From: Paenibacillus gorillae
Lineage (GTDB): Bacteria > Bacillota > Bacilli > Paenibacillales > Paenibacillaceae
NCBI RefSeq assembly: GCF_000513275.1
Contig: NZ_CBVJ010000126.1
Span: 1-38,430 of the forward strand
Reading direction: 5' to 3'
DNA length: 38,430 bases
A model generated the notes under the pieces. It was given only the letters and a program-made list of their open reading frames with translations. It was not told where the DNA came from and ran no database searches. How positions within the stretch are numbered: position 1 is the stretch's first letter; each line of letters begins with the position of its first letter. The position numbers and the translations under genes were made by a program. This document shows, one piece after another, positions 14,285-22,962 of the stretch.

Positions 14285-15601
14285 TTATTCAAAAACAGCA
14301 AATTTCAGCTTCTTCTTTTTCAAATAGTCGATAATTTCCGGTAGAGCCTCCGCCGTGATCTTCTTCTCATGCAGAACATAAATGCCGCCGGAAGGATTCG
14401 TCTGGTGGAAGTATTTCACGATGTCCGCCGCACTTTTGACACTCCAGTCCTCCGGATCGCGGTTCCACATCAGCGTCTTCATCCCCAGCTGCTTAACCTG
14501 AGCCTTCAGCTCGTTAGAAACCGCACCATAAGGCGGGCGAAAAATCGTCGTCGGATCTCCCGTTATTTCCTCCAGCAGCTCATTGGTCCGCTTCAGCTCA
14601 ATCAATGCTTTCTCGCTTTCCGCTTGCGACAAGTCGCTGTGAGACCAGGAGTGATTGCCCACTACCATCCCTTGCTCACTAGCATAAGCGGCGGCTTCTT
14701 GCTTCCGCTTCGCATTTTTCCCAATGAACAGGAAGGTTGCTGCAACATCATTCTCCTTCAAAATATCGACGATTTGCTCCGTATAAACGGAAGGACCGTC
14801 ATCGAAGGTCAAAGCGACATAACCCTTTGGCAAGCTGTACTGCAATTTATCGGCCGGGAGCTGCACGACCTCATAGCTCAGCTTCTTTTCCGGTTCTGCA
14901 GGCTGGATTTTCTCTTCGTCCTGCTTAGCTGAACGCATAGATTCAACCAGCGGCTTCTCGTTCCAACCGCTCCATGAAGCGGCTTGCACGATACCAGGGC
15001 CAAAAGTCCAAGGGGCCGGACTTGGTTCAGTCAACGTTTCGTTAGAGCTTGCCGCTATAACCCGGTGGCTTAGCGGATCAGAATAATCCTCAAACAGCTC
15101 ACGATTCATCGTAATGCTTGCAAGGCATAAAATAATCGTAAATACGGCCAGTCTCGCTGCAATGTAACGAAATCGCTTGCCTAACAGGCGAAAATGAACC
15201 TTTTCCGAGGACTGCTTCTGACCGGCATTAGGTGTTGTACTTACACTTGCACGATGCTCTTCTTGCACGGAGAGAGCCTCTTCACGCATAGCCGACTCCA
15301 GCTGTTTTACATAACATTTGGTACAAGTAAAAGGAAAATGAAGACTTGTATCGCGATTAACCTTTGTCAGACTGCTGTTGAACCGTTTACCGAAAGCATC
15401 CCATTTGGGATACAGCGACAGCCTGACTCGCTCGCCCGTTCGGGGAACGGCAGCGGAAAGCTGATGGAAGGTATGCTCATCGATGTCGAGTACGAACCTG
15501 TTGCGTTCTTCACTTGCCGTGACGCATAGCTCCATTCGATAATGATCCGGCTCCTGTCGCAGAGATAAGAGCTCGATCATTCGGATTTTATTCGTCTCCA
15601 T
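14285..15601 (-). CDS. Membrane-anchored polysaccharide deacetylase (CE4) with cytoplasmic N-terminal domain
   Basis: This 438-residue protein has a soluble N-terminal region of about 145 residues carrying CTKC (93-96), then one membrane helix (about 146-165), a Pro/Glu-rich linker (185-245) and a NodB-type deacetylase (about 260-436) outside the cell. CE4 motifs are intact: TFDDGP (265-270), NHSWSHSDL with metal His317 and His321, RPPYGA (355-360), DPEDW (382-386) and LHE (410-412, Glu where Asp is commoner). It should remove N-acetyl groups from peptidoglycan or a wall polysaccharide. The cytoplasmic domain is unusual. It follows the coiled-coil gene by 43 bases with AGGAGG about 13 bases before the ATG. 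Confidence 0.88.
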   Translation of the reverse strand: METNKIRMIELLSLRQEPDHYRMELCVTASEERNRFVLDIDEHTFHQLSAAVPRTGERVRLSLYPKWDAFGKRFNSSLTKVNRDTSLHFPFTCTKCYVKQLESAMREEALSVQEEHRASVSTTPNAGQKQSSEKVHFRLLGKRFRYIAARLAVFTIILCLASITMNRELFEDYSDPLSHRVIAASSNETLTEPSPAPWTFGPGIVQAASWSGWNEKPLVESMRSAKQDEEKIQPAEPEKKLSYEVVQLPADKLQYSLPKGYVALTFDDGPSVYTEQIVDILKENDVAATFLFIGKNAKRKQEAAAYASEQGMVVGNHSWSHSDLSQAESEKALIELKRTNELLEEITGDPTTIFRPPYGAVSNELKAQVKQLGMKTLMWNRDPEDWSVKSAADIVKYFHQTNPSGGIYVLHEKKITAEALPEIIDYLKKKKLKFAVFE

Positions 15602-15644
15602 GGTGTATGGACTTCCTCCTGCCGCGTCTCATGTTGATTCTCCT

Positions 15645-16382
15645 TTAATTGTCTCCGCTGCTGTCCACGGCCGAATTCGCCTGATTCGCGAACGGCATCG
15701 ACATGCGATTAGTGAAGTCCTGAATCATGTTCGCCAAATAAGCTTTCTCCTGGCGGGTCGTCTCGTATTTCTGGCGAAGATGGTTGCCCTCCGCTTCAAG
15801 CCGGCTAATGCGCTCCTCCAGCTCATTAATTCGCTTATTCCGCTCCGCCTGCGTTTCATTATGCTTCTGCATCAAGCTGCTGTACTTTTGCTGCTCCAGA
15901 TCGATGACCGCCTTCAACTCCTCGGTCTCACCGGACATTTGCGTCTGCAGCTCGCGGTAATCCTCCATTACCTGATCGACCTTCAAGTTTTTCTCGATCA
16001 GCTTGTTCTCCAGCTCCAAAATGTTCTTCTCGCGCTCCTCAATGACTTTATTGAGATTCTTAACGTCGCGGTTCAACCGGTCTACATGGTTGTTGGCATG
16101 GTTCAGACGATCCTGAAGCTCATGGATGTTCCGATCCGAATGCTGTCTAGCCTGGATTATTTGTTCGACCGAGAATATCAGGTCCAACGATTTTTTATCC
16201 AAATTGGCTTTACTGGAACTGCTCATGACCGCAAATAGCTCTGCAGCCGATTCCGTTTGCTCGACCTCATCTGTGCCCGGCTCGATACTCTGCAAACCCG
16301 GATCACTTACAGAGGTTGCCCTTGCCTCTTGATCCGGCGCGCTCGCCGCTGAATCCTTTTTCTTAAAAAAAGGAGAAATCAT
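15645..16382 (-). CDS. Coiled-coil protein co-transcribed with the deacetylase
   Basis: This 245-residue cytoplasmic protein has a low-complexity N-terminus (1-60) and a nearly continuous heptad pattern at about 75-225 (IHELQDRLNHANNHVDRLNRDVKNL onward, read in parts). There is no membrane segment or signal peptide. I do not recognise a named family. Its place directly upstream of a deacetylase that has a large cytoplasmic domain suggests a scaffold or localisation partner, which is inference. The start at ATG 16382 has only a weak GGGGTGA ribosome site. Confidence 0.75.
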   Translation of the reverse strand: MISPFFKKKDSAASAPDQEARATSVSDPGLQSIEPGTDEVEQTESAAELFAVMSSSSKANLDKKSLDLIFSVEQIIQARQHSDRNIHELQDRLNHANNHVDRLNRDVKNLNKVIEEREKNILELENKLIEKNLKVDQVMEDYRELQTQMSGETEELKAVIDLEQQKYSSLMQKHNETQAERNKRINELEERISRLEAEGNHLRQKYETTRQEKAYLANMIQDFTNRMSMPFANQANSAVDSSGDN

Positions 16383-16569
16383 CGCTTCTATTCACCCCGT
16401 TAGAAAAATGTCAGAATATGTCGAACTTTTATACTACTATTATAGAATAATTATCCATACTCGAAGTGAGACTTTGTATCTATATCTATCAATTCTATCT
16501 AAAGTCCTATGTCTATTCGGTTATTGCTGGTGAATTCGAGCATTTGCAACGGTACTGTGGACACAAAAA

Positions 16570-16612
16570 TAAAAAGATGAGGCTAACCGTTGAACGGATG
16601 CCTCATCTTCTT
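16570..16612 (-). terminator. Terminator of the TIM-barrel gene
   Basis: The stem aagatgaggc (16574-16583) / gcctcatctt (16600-16609), with an inner accgt/acgga pairing, is followed on the minus strand by a T run. Confidence 0.8.
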
Positions 16613-16657
16613 TGCATGTATATACAACCGGCTGTATGCAAGCCTAAGCCCTCTATG

Positions 16658-17491
16658 TTATTGCGCCAGACAGCGCTCTACAACCGCTCTTACCCGCTGC
16701 ACACCTTCCCACATATCACCTGGTCCGTCATAAACCAGAGCTATAGGTCCTTTGTACTGGATATCGGCCAATATTCGTAAATTCCTTCCAAATTCAACTT
16801 CCTCCGGTATTCCGTCCGCATTGAATTCCGGTTTGGCGTGTACATTCTCACAAATCGGCAGCAGCGCTGCCAGCTCCTCGTGACGGATTGACCGCTCGAA
16901 ATTGCCGAAATCGCCGATCATTCCGATTTCTCCCGCACCTTTGTCCGCCAGCGCCAGGCAATTCGCAGCCGTTAAGGTTAGCGGCTTGAAGTTTTCCGTA
17001 ATGACGCGAACGTTCCGCTCTTTGGCATAGGCCGCCAGCTCCAGCAATTTCTTGCCGGCACGTTCCAGTGCCGCCGCATCCGTAGATGGCGATTCCCCAG
17101 CCACAATACGGATACGCTCTGCTCCCGCCTGCGATGCAATATCGATCCATTCCTTGGCGAGCTTCATATCAGCACTGCTTCGCACTTCATCGGCAGATGA
17201 AATATCGCCGTAATCGAGCAGCAGGGTGTGAAATGCAATCTTGCTTTGTTCAAACGCCTGTCTTAATTGCAGCAAATAGCCGGCATCCGTGCGCGGGAAG
17301 TTGAAATGGCAAATATCAACCGCTCCAAAACCCTTCTCTGCCAGCATCCCCGGCAGCTCCAGAAGTGTCGTCAGCTCCGGCTGCGGATCAATGTGAATGC
17401 CGTGCGTTTGTGCTGCTGCATCCCAATACGTCCAGCGAAGCGGACCGAGATGGCGATGAAGACTCCATGTATTCATAGATAGATAGGACAT
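16658..17491 (-). CDS. Sugar phosphate isomerase/epimerase-like TIM-barrel protein
   Basis: This 277-residue cytoplasmic protein belongs to the AP_endonuc_2/xylose-isomerase-like superfamily. Candidate metal and catalytic positions sit at strand ends: VDICHFNFP, RIVAGES, VITENF, MIGDFGNF, NVHAKPEF and ALVYDGPG. These enzymes isomerise or epimerise sugars and inositols, or act as dehydratases; the substrate is unknown. GAGGAG lies before ATG 17491. It is a single-gene unit with its own terminator, so the context gives no further clue. Confidence 0.82.
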   Translation of the reverse strand: MSYLSMNTWSLHRHLGPLRWTYWDAAAQTHGIHIDPQPELTTLLELPGMLAEKGFGAVDICHFNFPRTDAGYLLQLRQAFEQSKIAFHTLLLDYGDISSADEVRSSADMKLAKEWIDIASQAGAERIRIVAGESPSTDAAALERAGKKLLELAAYAKERNVRVITENFKPLTLTAANCLALADKGAGEIGMIGDFGNFERSIRHEELAALLPICENVHAKPEFNADGIPEEVEFGRNLRILADIQYKGPIALVYDGPGDMWEGVQRVRAVVERCLAQ

Positions 17492-17603
17492 GACCTATGC
17501 TCCTCTTTTTTTCCGAATGGTGTGGAATGCGAGTGGATTCTCGGTTAGTTTTCATCATTGTAGTCATTCATTTTTGTCCCGTCAATCGACTTGCCAAACC
17601 CGC

Positions 17604-17645
17604 ATAAAAAGACGGCAAAACCGATGTGAAATCGGATCTGCCGCC
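17604..17645 (-). terminator. Terminator of rlmN
   Basis: The minus-strand stem is ggca + atcggat-type pairing (plus 17614-17625 / 17631-17642) with a small internal loop, followed by five T residues and TAT. Confidence 0.7.
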
Positions 17646-17675
17646 TCGCTTGGCAACCTATTTTATTGACAGACG

Positions 17676-18746
17676 TTAACCTGCACTCTTCTTCAATTGC
17701 TTGCTTCGCAGCTGGCCGCAAGCCGCATCGATATCCGTGCCATGCTCCAGTCTGACGCTGACGCTGATACCGTTCTTTTTCATCACATCGTAGAACGCCT
17801 TAATCGATTCCTGCTCGCTCCGCTGATATTGACTGTGCTCATCAACCGGATTGTACGGGATAAGATTCACATTCACAAGCGATTTGCGATCGCCTTCGCT
17901 GATCAACTCTACCAGCTCCAGCGCTTGTTCCCGGCCGTCATTGACATCCTTGAGCAAAATGTACTCCAGCGTAATCCGCCGGCGCGTCTTCTCCAGATAA
18001 TAATCAATCGCCGGCATCAGCTTCTCGAGCGGATATGCCCGGTTTATGACCATGATTCGCGACCGCAGCTCGTTATTTGGCGCATGCAAGGATACCGCCA
18101 GATTCACTCCTGTGTTCATATCCGTGAAAGCATAGATTTTATCAGCCAGACCACTCGTAGAGACGGTGATATGTCTAGCCCCGATCGCCAGCCCCTTATG
18201 ATCCTTAACGACGGTCAAGAAATTGATCATATTCGTCATATTGTCGAATGGTTCTCCGATGCCCATAACAACGATGTGGCTGACCCTGTCTCCTTCACCC
18301 GCTTGATCGAGATGCAGCTGCGCCTTCATGATCTGCTCTACAATCTCACCAGCCGACAAGTCACGGCTTTTCTTCAATAGGCCGCTCGCGCAGAAGCTGC
18401 AGCCGATGTTGCAGCCGACCTGCGTCGTCACGCATACCGACAACCCAAACTTATGGCGCATCAGTACCGTTTCGATCAGATTGCCATCCTGCAGCTTGAA
18501 CAGAAACTTGATCGTGCCGTCGACCGATTCCTGCTTCACATGCTCTTCCATTGTTCGGAGCACAAAATGCTCTTCCAGCAGCGCCAGACAATCAGCATTG
18601 ACGTCGGTCATCGCCGCAAAGTCCGTCACGCGCTTGCGGTACAGCCAATCCCATACTTGCGTCGCACGAAACTTACGGTGTCCGCGCTCCTCCAGCCACC
18701 CGGTAAGCTGCTCTAATGTTAATCCATATAGGGATGATTTACTCAT
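17676..18746 (-). CDS. rlmN: 23S rRNA (adenine-2503-C2)/tRNA (adenine-37-C2) methyltransferase RlmN
   Basis: This 356-residue radical SAM enzyme methylates C2 of A2503 in 23S rRNA and of A37 in some tRNAs, which supports translational accuracy. The cluster motif CNIGCSFC (Cys112, Cys116, Cys119) and the catalytic Cys343 (DIDAACGQL) are present, as are the RlmN-typical VLMRHKFG, GIGEPFDN and SLHAPNNELRSRIMVINRAYP. These texts fit RlmN rather than the resistance enzyme Cfr, which has diverged surroundings. ATG 18746 is used (AGAGGATT upstream); the reading frame could extend six codons to 18764 but would include that site. Confidence 0.95.
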   Translation of the reverse strand: MSKSSLYGLTLEQLTGWLEERGHRKFRATQVWDWLYRKRVTDFAAMTDVNADCLALLEEHFVLRTMEEHVKQESVDGTIKFLFKLQDGNLIETVLMRHKFGLSVCVTTQVGCNIGCSFCASGLLKKSRDLSAGEIVEQIMKAQLHLDQAGEGDRVSHIVVMGIGEPFDNMTNMINFLTVVKDHKGLAIGARHITVSTSGLADKIYAFTDMNTGVNLAVSLHAPNNELRSRIMVINRAYPLEKLMPAIDYYLEKTRRRITLEYILLKDVNDGREQALELVELISEGDRKSLVNVNLIPYNPVDEHSQYQRSEQESIKAFYDVMKKNGISVSVRLEHGTDIDAACGQLRSKQLKKSAG

Positions 18747-18991
18747 GAATAATCCTCTTTTCATCTGTTGCCAATCTGCTACTGCCTATTGTCCCAAAAA
18801 TGGTTGCCGAATACAAGTAGGCGAAGCCTCTGATCCGCATTACCTATTACTGCTAGTATTTGGCCCTCTATTTCTAATTCTTTAGATTCACTACTATTTT
18901 CACAAAAAAGATATGTAAAACAAGGAATTTGTTGGTTGATGTCGAATTGAGTTAGTTCAAAACTAGACATCACTTGGGGGAGAACAAATTC

Positions 18992-20530
18992 GTGTTAATC
19001 AGGCACCATCGTTCTAAACTGCTGTCGCTGCTAGTCACAACTGTACTCATTTGTTCCTTGTTTGGCTCCGCAACACCCGTACATGCTGCTGGTATCGTGA
19101 ACCAGAGCCAAATCTACACGTACGAAACGATGATAAGAGATATGAATGCATTAGCTGAACGTTATCCGGATCTTATCAGGCTGTCTTCCATCGGGGAAAG
19201 TGAATATAACCGGAAGCTCTGGCGAATGGATGTCGGCAAGGGTCCGGCTATTATTTTGCTAAACGGTTCTCATCATGCTAGAGAGTGGATGACTACCGTC
19301 CTAATTATGTCTATGGTTGAGAATTTTGCCTCTTCCTACGCAAATAACGATACCTACAATAAAATCGCTGTTCGAGACTTGCTGGACCGCGTCACCTTTG
19401 TCATTATCCCGATGGTCAACCCTGACGGGGTTACGCTTCAACAGAAAGGAATTTCAGCCTTTCCTTCATCGGTGCACGAGAGCTTGATCCGCATGAATAA
19501 AGGAAGCCGGGATTTCAAACGGTGGAAAGCCAACGGCAAAGGCGTCGATCTGAATCGTCAGTATCCTGCGGGATGGGAATCGATTCGAAATACGGCGTCG
19601 TCCAACAGTTATATGAATTATAAAGGCCAGAAGCCGCTGCAGGCGAAGGAAGCAGCCGCTATGGCTAAGCTTGCCCGCGAGATTCGTCCGGAGCTTGCGA
19701 TGTCCTATCACTCATCGGGCGAAATTATTTTTTGGAACTATCGGACAAAATCTGAAAATCTGGCTCGTGATCGCGCTCTAGCCTCTCAATATGCTTCCAT
19801 GACGGGCTATTCGCTGGTTGCACCCAGCTCCAATCCTTCAGGCGGCGGCTTTACCGATTGGTTTATTTCCGAATTTGGACGCCCCGCTATGACACCTGAG
19901 ATCGGGCGCGCTGTAGGAGACACGCATGTGCCTCTGTCGGAATGGTCCCGCATCTGGAAGCAGCATCGCGATACGGGATGGATGCTCGCTATCGAGGGCT
20001 ATGAGCTTTGGCTGGGCAAGCAGGACGTCAAGCCGGGCAGCGGTGACTTCTATCTTCTGTCCTCCGAGACGAGCTACCAATGGCCAAGTCCCGACTCAAA
20101 AACGACGGGCTCACTGAAAGCTGGTACGTACAAGCTGACCCGGACGAAAGGCGACTGGTTGGAGGTCGCATCAGGAAGCTCCCGCGTATGGATTAGCGGC
20201 CGCAATGCGCTGCTGGGTGTGACCAAAGCTCCAGAAGGACTGAAGGTCACATTAACGAAAGATACAGGCATCTACACGACCCCGCTTCAGCCGAAAGCGA
20301 CTGCACTATCCTATGCAGGCCAGAAATTAATGATCCGATTGGTCTGGAAGGACTGGTACCAGATACAGACTTCCAAAGGGTTGTTCTGGGTGAAGGTTAA
20401 GCAGGTCTCCATCGTGAAGGAGGAAGAGACTCCGATTGTTGAAGAACCGGAGGTTCCTGCCGAAGAAGTACCGCAGGAGGAAGTTCTTCCTTCTCCAGAA
20501 CCTGTAGTGCAAGACACCGTTGCAGCGTAA
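18992..20530 (+). CDS. Secreted M14 zinc carboxypeptidase with C-terminal SH3-like region
   Basis: This 512-residue exported metallopeptidase has a signal peptide ending about residue 32 (TPVHA|AG). Zinc ligands are His95 and Glu98 (HHAREW) and His240 (MSYHSSGE), and the general-base Glu is Glu303 (TPEIG). NPDG (143-146) and DLNRQYP (186-192) are also typical of gamma-D-glutamyl-diamino acid and related M14 enzymes, so a cell-wall peptide substrate is likely. Residues about 360-480 look like two SH3b-type modules, and the end is Pro/Glu/Val-rich. GTG 18992 is chosen because GGGGGAG lies 9 bases upstream; the TTG at 18974 overlaps it. Confidence 0.88.
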   Translation: MLIRHHRSKLLSLLVTTVLICSLFGSATPVHAAGIVNQSQIYTYETMIRDMNALAERYPDLIRLSSIGESEYNRKLWRMDVGKGPAIILLNGSHHAREWMTTVLIMSMVENFASSYANNDTYNKIAVRDLLDRVTFVIIPMVNPDGVTLQQKGISAFPSSVHESLIRMNKGSRDFKRWKANGKGVDLNRQYPAGWESIRNTASSNSYMNYKGQKPLQAKEAAAMAKLAREIRPELAMSYHSSGEIIFWNYRTKSENLARDRALASQYASMTGYSLVAPSSNPSGGGFTDWFISEFGRPAMTPEIGRAVGDTHVPLSEWSRIWKQHRDTGWMLAIEGYELWLGKQDVKPGSGDFYLLSSETSYQWPSPDSKTTGSLKAGTYKLTRTKGDWLEVASGSSRVWISGRNALLGVTKAPEGLKVTLTKDTGIYTTPLQPKATALSYAGQKLMIRLVWKDWYQIQTSKGLFWVKVKQVSIVKEEETPIVEEPEVPAEEVPQEEVLPSPEPVVQDTVAA

Positions 20531-20598
20531 TGAATAATAGCCGTGCCGCCTTCCCCATAATAGAGGGTACACTTTATGGGGAATGGAGGAGCAGGTAT

Positions 20599-20781
20599 AT
20601 GTTGGATAATCTCGAAAGCGACTATGACTGTGCGAATGCGGGCGATGACCTGCATGCTCTAAAGCGTGAGCTGGCCGAGCTTCGCGGCAGCGGCGCCGAA
20701 GATCCGGAATCGCAAATGGCGATCAACCGGCTGGAAAATCAGCTATTGTTCATCATGAACAGATGCGATATTAATCATTGA
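20599..20781 (+). CDS. Small acidic hypothetical protein
   Basis: This 60-residue acidic protein starts MLDNLESDYD and ends NRLENQLLFIMNRCDINH. The C-terminal half is a probable helix (HALKRELAELR, then MAINRLENQL). ATG 20599 has GGAGGAG seven bases upstream. It follows the carboxypeptidase by 68 bases with no terminator between and is followed by one, so the two may share a transcript. I do not recognise a family. Confidence 0.65.
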   Translation: MLDNLESDYDCANAGDDLHALKRELAELRGSGAEDPESQMAINRLENQLLFIMNRCDINH

Positions 20782-20804
20782 GTTATTATGAAGAGAAATA
20801 AACC

Positions 20805-20838
20805 GACGCCGGTGTATGTGACCGGCGTCTGTTTGTTT
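20805..20838 (+). terminator. Terminator after the small gene
   Basis: The perfect 9-bp stem gacgccggt (20805-20813) / accggcgtc (20821-20829) with a 7-base loop is followed by a T-rich tract. Confidence 0.85.
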
Positions 20839-21019
20839 TAAGGCTCTGCAGTCCTGCAGCTCTGCTGTTCGTGTATACTCCGCACCTATGCCACCGGACT
20901 TCACAATCGACCCGGCGTGCTCTAGTATAAATAATTTCGTTATTCCCTGCTGGTTTTTTCTTTAATTTTCGGCTATCCCGCCGGATTTGAGCTGATTCGC
21001 CCAGATAAGGTAACTTTTT

Positions 21020-21140
21020 TCTCTAGTAAGAAATCAATTTCCGCCCTTATGTACTTTCTTACGTTACTACCTCAGAAATCCATGTTTGAGTCAATATTAA
21101 GGAAATTTCTTACCTTATAGCGAAATGAATTTCCTTAACC
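21020..21140. repeat. AT-rich repeat cluster in a 431-base gene-free gap
   Basis: The gap 20782-21212 has a terminator at its left end and no supported gene. It holds several versions of a gtaagaaat/aatttcc motif. An 11-bp perfect inverted repeat TTAAGGAAATT (21097-21107) / AATTTCCTTAA (21128-21138) encloses a 20-base loop with another gaaat. Related motifs lie at 21026-21042 and 21055-21065. Function unknown. Confidence 0.55.
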
Positions 21141-21212
21141 TGCGTTCGCCTTATGCCCTCTCACCTATACAATACAGAACGAGCTATATGAGCTTGTCCA
21201 ACTAGCCTAACC

Positions 21213-21668
21213 TTAGAACCGCTCGCCCAGTTCCAGCTCCGAAATTACCTCAAAGCCTTCGCGACGCAACAATGCTGTCGTAACACCTGTGCCTTCCAAA
21301 CGGCGGTTTCCGAAGCTGCCGTCATAGATCATTCCACTGCCACAGGAAGGACTATATTCCTTTAGAACAATTGTGGTGGCCGCATACTTTCTCGCTAGCT
21401 CCAGTGTCTTCTGCGCACCGTCCAAGTACAACGCTGTAACGTCCCCGCCGGATTTCTCTATTACACTTGCGTTGCCTTCCAGCACGTCTTCGCCTGTGCC
21501 GCCAATAATCTCAGCTGGCTCACGCGGTGTGACGAAACCTCCAAGCAGCTCCGGACATACCATTACCGCCTTACCCTCCTGCACAAGCAGTTTAATCTTT
21601 TCACTTAAACTATCCGTTCCATTATACCTGCACGCTAATCCTGCCAAACAAGAACTCACAATAATCAT
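21213..21668 (-). CDS. DUF523 family protein
   Basis: This 151-residue cytoplasmic protein has the conserved cysteines of DUF523: SSCLAGLACRYNG (Cys7, Cys13), VCPELLGG and EYSPSCGSG. These are probable ligands of a metal or iron-sulfur centre. The biochemical role is not established; some relatives are fused to DUF1722 domains. ATG 21668 is preceded by TGTGGAGACAAC. The longer frame to 21719 has no good ribosome site. It is a single-gene unit. Confidence 0.88.
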   Translation of the reverse strand: MIIVSSCLAGLACRYNGTDSLSEKIKLLVQEGKAVMVCPELLGGFVTPREPAEIIGGTGEDVLEGNASVIEKSGGDVTALYLDGAQKTLELARKYAATTIVLKEYSPSCGSGMIYDGSFGNRRLEGTGVTTALLRREGFEVISELELGERF

Positions 21669-21852
21669 GTTGTCTCCACATCCTTCATATATGGAAGCCG
21701 CCTGCCGTACGAAGGACATAACGGCGCCTGTCTCTTAATTCTCTAACTCAAATTTTATCACGATTCTAAACCTGTTGGTCGCTTTAATCTCCTGACTCAG
21801 CACCTATTACTACCCTTCAACAACCGCCGCCAAAACAAACAAAAAGAAGTTC

Positions 21853-21881
21853 TTTTCAACTGCTCACTTTTCGTATATAAT
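21853..21881 (+). promoter_or_regulatory. Promoter of the DoxX gene
   Basis: TTTTCA (21853-21858) and TATAAT (21876-21881) are 17 bases apart. The 324-base gap 21669-21992 otherwise holds no gene. The leader of about 105 bases has a direct repeat AATTGCAG (21893-21900 and 21948-21955) flanking a ctgcgat/atatat segment, which may be regulatory. Confidence 0.6.
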
Positions 21882-21992
21882 GTGCCTTAGACAATTGCAG
21901 TTAACAATAAGCTGCGATTTTATTTTGAACATATATGTGCTCGCATTAATTGCAGAATAAAGTGAAGCACTAAAAAAAGGAGCGTTTAGCAA

Positions 21993-22367
21993 ATGGAAAT
22001 TGTAGCAATCGTCTTGCAAAGCTTGCTTGCTTTTGCGTTTTTATTCTCTGGGATTAGTAAAGTGGCAGGGGTCAAAATGCAAGTGGAATCATTCAACCAT
22101 CTGAGACTGCCTCAATGGTTTCGTGTCATCACGGGGCTTGTGCAGCTGGTTTCAGTCGCTGCCCTGATCATCGGATACTGGGAGCCAAGCTGGACGGCAG
22201 CAGGTGCACTCTTGCTTAGCCTAGTAGCAATTGGCGGATTTTTGGCGCATGTGCGTGCCGGAGACCCATTCAAGAATGATGTGCCAATTGTAGTGCTTGG
22301 CGTAATTGCCATCGTTCTCTTCTTACTTCGTCTGTCAGAGTTGTCCAGCTTCCCCGGCTTTAACTAA
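21993..22367 (+). CDS. DoxX-family membrane protein
   Basis: This 124-residue inner-membrane protein has four predicted helices (about 3-22, 46-65, 68-88 and 97-115). The first carries the DoxX-like FLFSGISKVAG. Small DoxX proteins are linked to oxidoreductases and thiol or oxidative stress; the exact role is unknown. AAAGGAG precedes ATG 21993. A shared terminator follows, and the convergent HxlR regulator with its reductase operon lies beyond it. Confidence 0.85.
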   Translation: MEIVAIVLQSLLAFAFLFSGISKVAGVKMQVESFNHLRLPQWFRVITGLVQLVSVAALIIGYWEPSWTAAGALLLSLVAIGGFLAHVRAGDPFKNDVPIVVLGVIAIVLFLLRLSELSSFPGFN

Positions 22368-22377
22368 TTGACAGACG

Positions 22378-22412
22378 AATGCGCTATTCGCTCCGGCGAA
22401 TAGCGCATTTTT
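22378..22412. terminator. Bidirectional terminator between DoxX and HxlR genes
   Basis: The perfect 13-bp stem aatgcgctattcg (22378-22390) / cgaatagcgcatt (22397-22409) continues into a T run on the plus strand. Confidence 0.85.
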
Positions 22413-22433
22413 ATTTCGAGAACAATATAAGAG

Positions 22434-22805
22434 CTAATCCAGCTTGTTTAAATAACTGTCCTCCAGCACCAGGCTTTTATCTCCATATTCTTTAATAATA
22501 TGCTGATCTCCCCATGTACAAAGAGCGGTCAGAATGGCGCGAAGACTGTCTCCATACTCGCTCAGCTCGTACTCCACCTTTGGCGGTACTTGGTGGTAAA
22601 CGATCCGGTTAACGATGCCGTCCTGCTCCAGCTCCCGAAGCTGCTGGGTCAGCATTTTTTGCGTAATGCCTGGCATAATCCGTTTCAAATCATTCGTTCT
22701 TCGTTTACCATGCGTGAGATGGCAGAGAATCACACATTTCCACTTGCCCCCAATGACATCCAATGTCGCTTCAACTGAGATGTTGTATTTCTTTTCAACC
22801 GCCAT
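22434..22805 (-). CDS. HxlR-family (DUF24) regulator, YtcD-like
   Basis: This 123-residue winged-helix regulator has the family hallmarks: LDVIGGKWKCVILCHL (about 15-30), RRTNDLKRIMPGITQKMLTQQLREL as recognition region, and YELSEYG. One Cys sits in the first helix (WKCVIL) and another near the end (LCTWG); redox or electrophile sensing through Cys is common in this family. It is divergent from an MFS pump and an aldo-keto reductase, the same arrangement as B. subtilis ytcD-ytbD-ytbE. ATG 22805 follows GGAGG by 8 bases. Confidence 0.92.
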   Translation of the reverse strand: MAVEKKYNISVEATLDVIGGKWKCVILCHLTHGKRRTNDLKRIMPGITQKMLTQQLRELEQDGIVNRIVYHQVPPKVEYELSEYGDSLRAILTALCTWGDQHIIKEYGDKSLVLEDSYLNKLD

Positions 22806-22835
22806 TTCTGTAGCCTCCAAGCACTTATAATGAAG

Positions 22836-22895
22836 GGCACTTTTTAGTGCCTATGTTACTTCCAAGTATCTAGCGTACCGCAAAGTACGTACTGT
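22836..22895. promoter_or_regulatory. Candidate HxlR operator region
   Basis: Two dyads lie in the divergent gap: GGCACT-TTTT-AGTGCC (22836-22851) and AGTACGTACT (22884-22893), the latter inside AAAGTACGTACTGT (22882-22895). The 14-mer recurs with one change at 30073-30086 upstream of the second HxlR-controlled gene. A -10-like CATAAT for the pump gene lies at 22916-22921. Confidence 0.6.
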
Positions 22896-22962
22896 TCATT
22901 TCCCCAACCTTCCTCCATAATAGCATTTACCGGCCGAGAAATACCATACAGGAGGACTGATT

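Noticed and set aside
15600..16238. 212-codon plus-strand frame opposite the coiled-coil gene
   Set aside because: Leu/Ile-rich translation is the mirror of Glu/Lys/Asn/Gln codons in the coiled coil; no ribosome site.
17676..18746. Cfr-type resistance methyltransferase
   Set aside because: The text around the Cys cluster and substrate loop fits housekeeping RlmN and differs from Cfr.
21882..21992. Riboswitch in the DoxX leader
   Set aside because: The leader of about 105 bases has a small direct repeat but I could not match any known riboswitch core or find a leader terminator.
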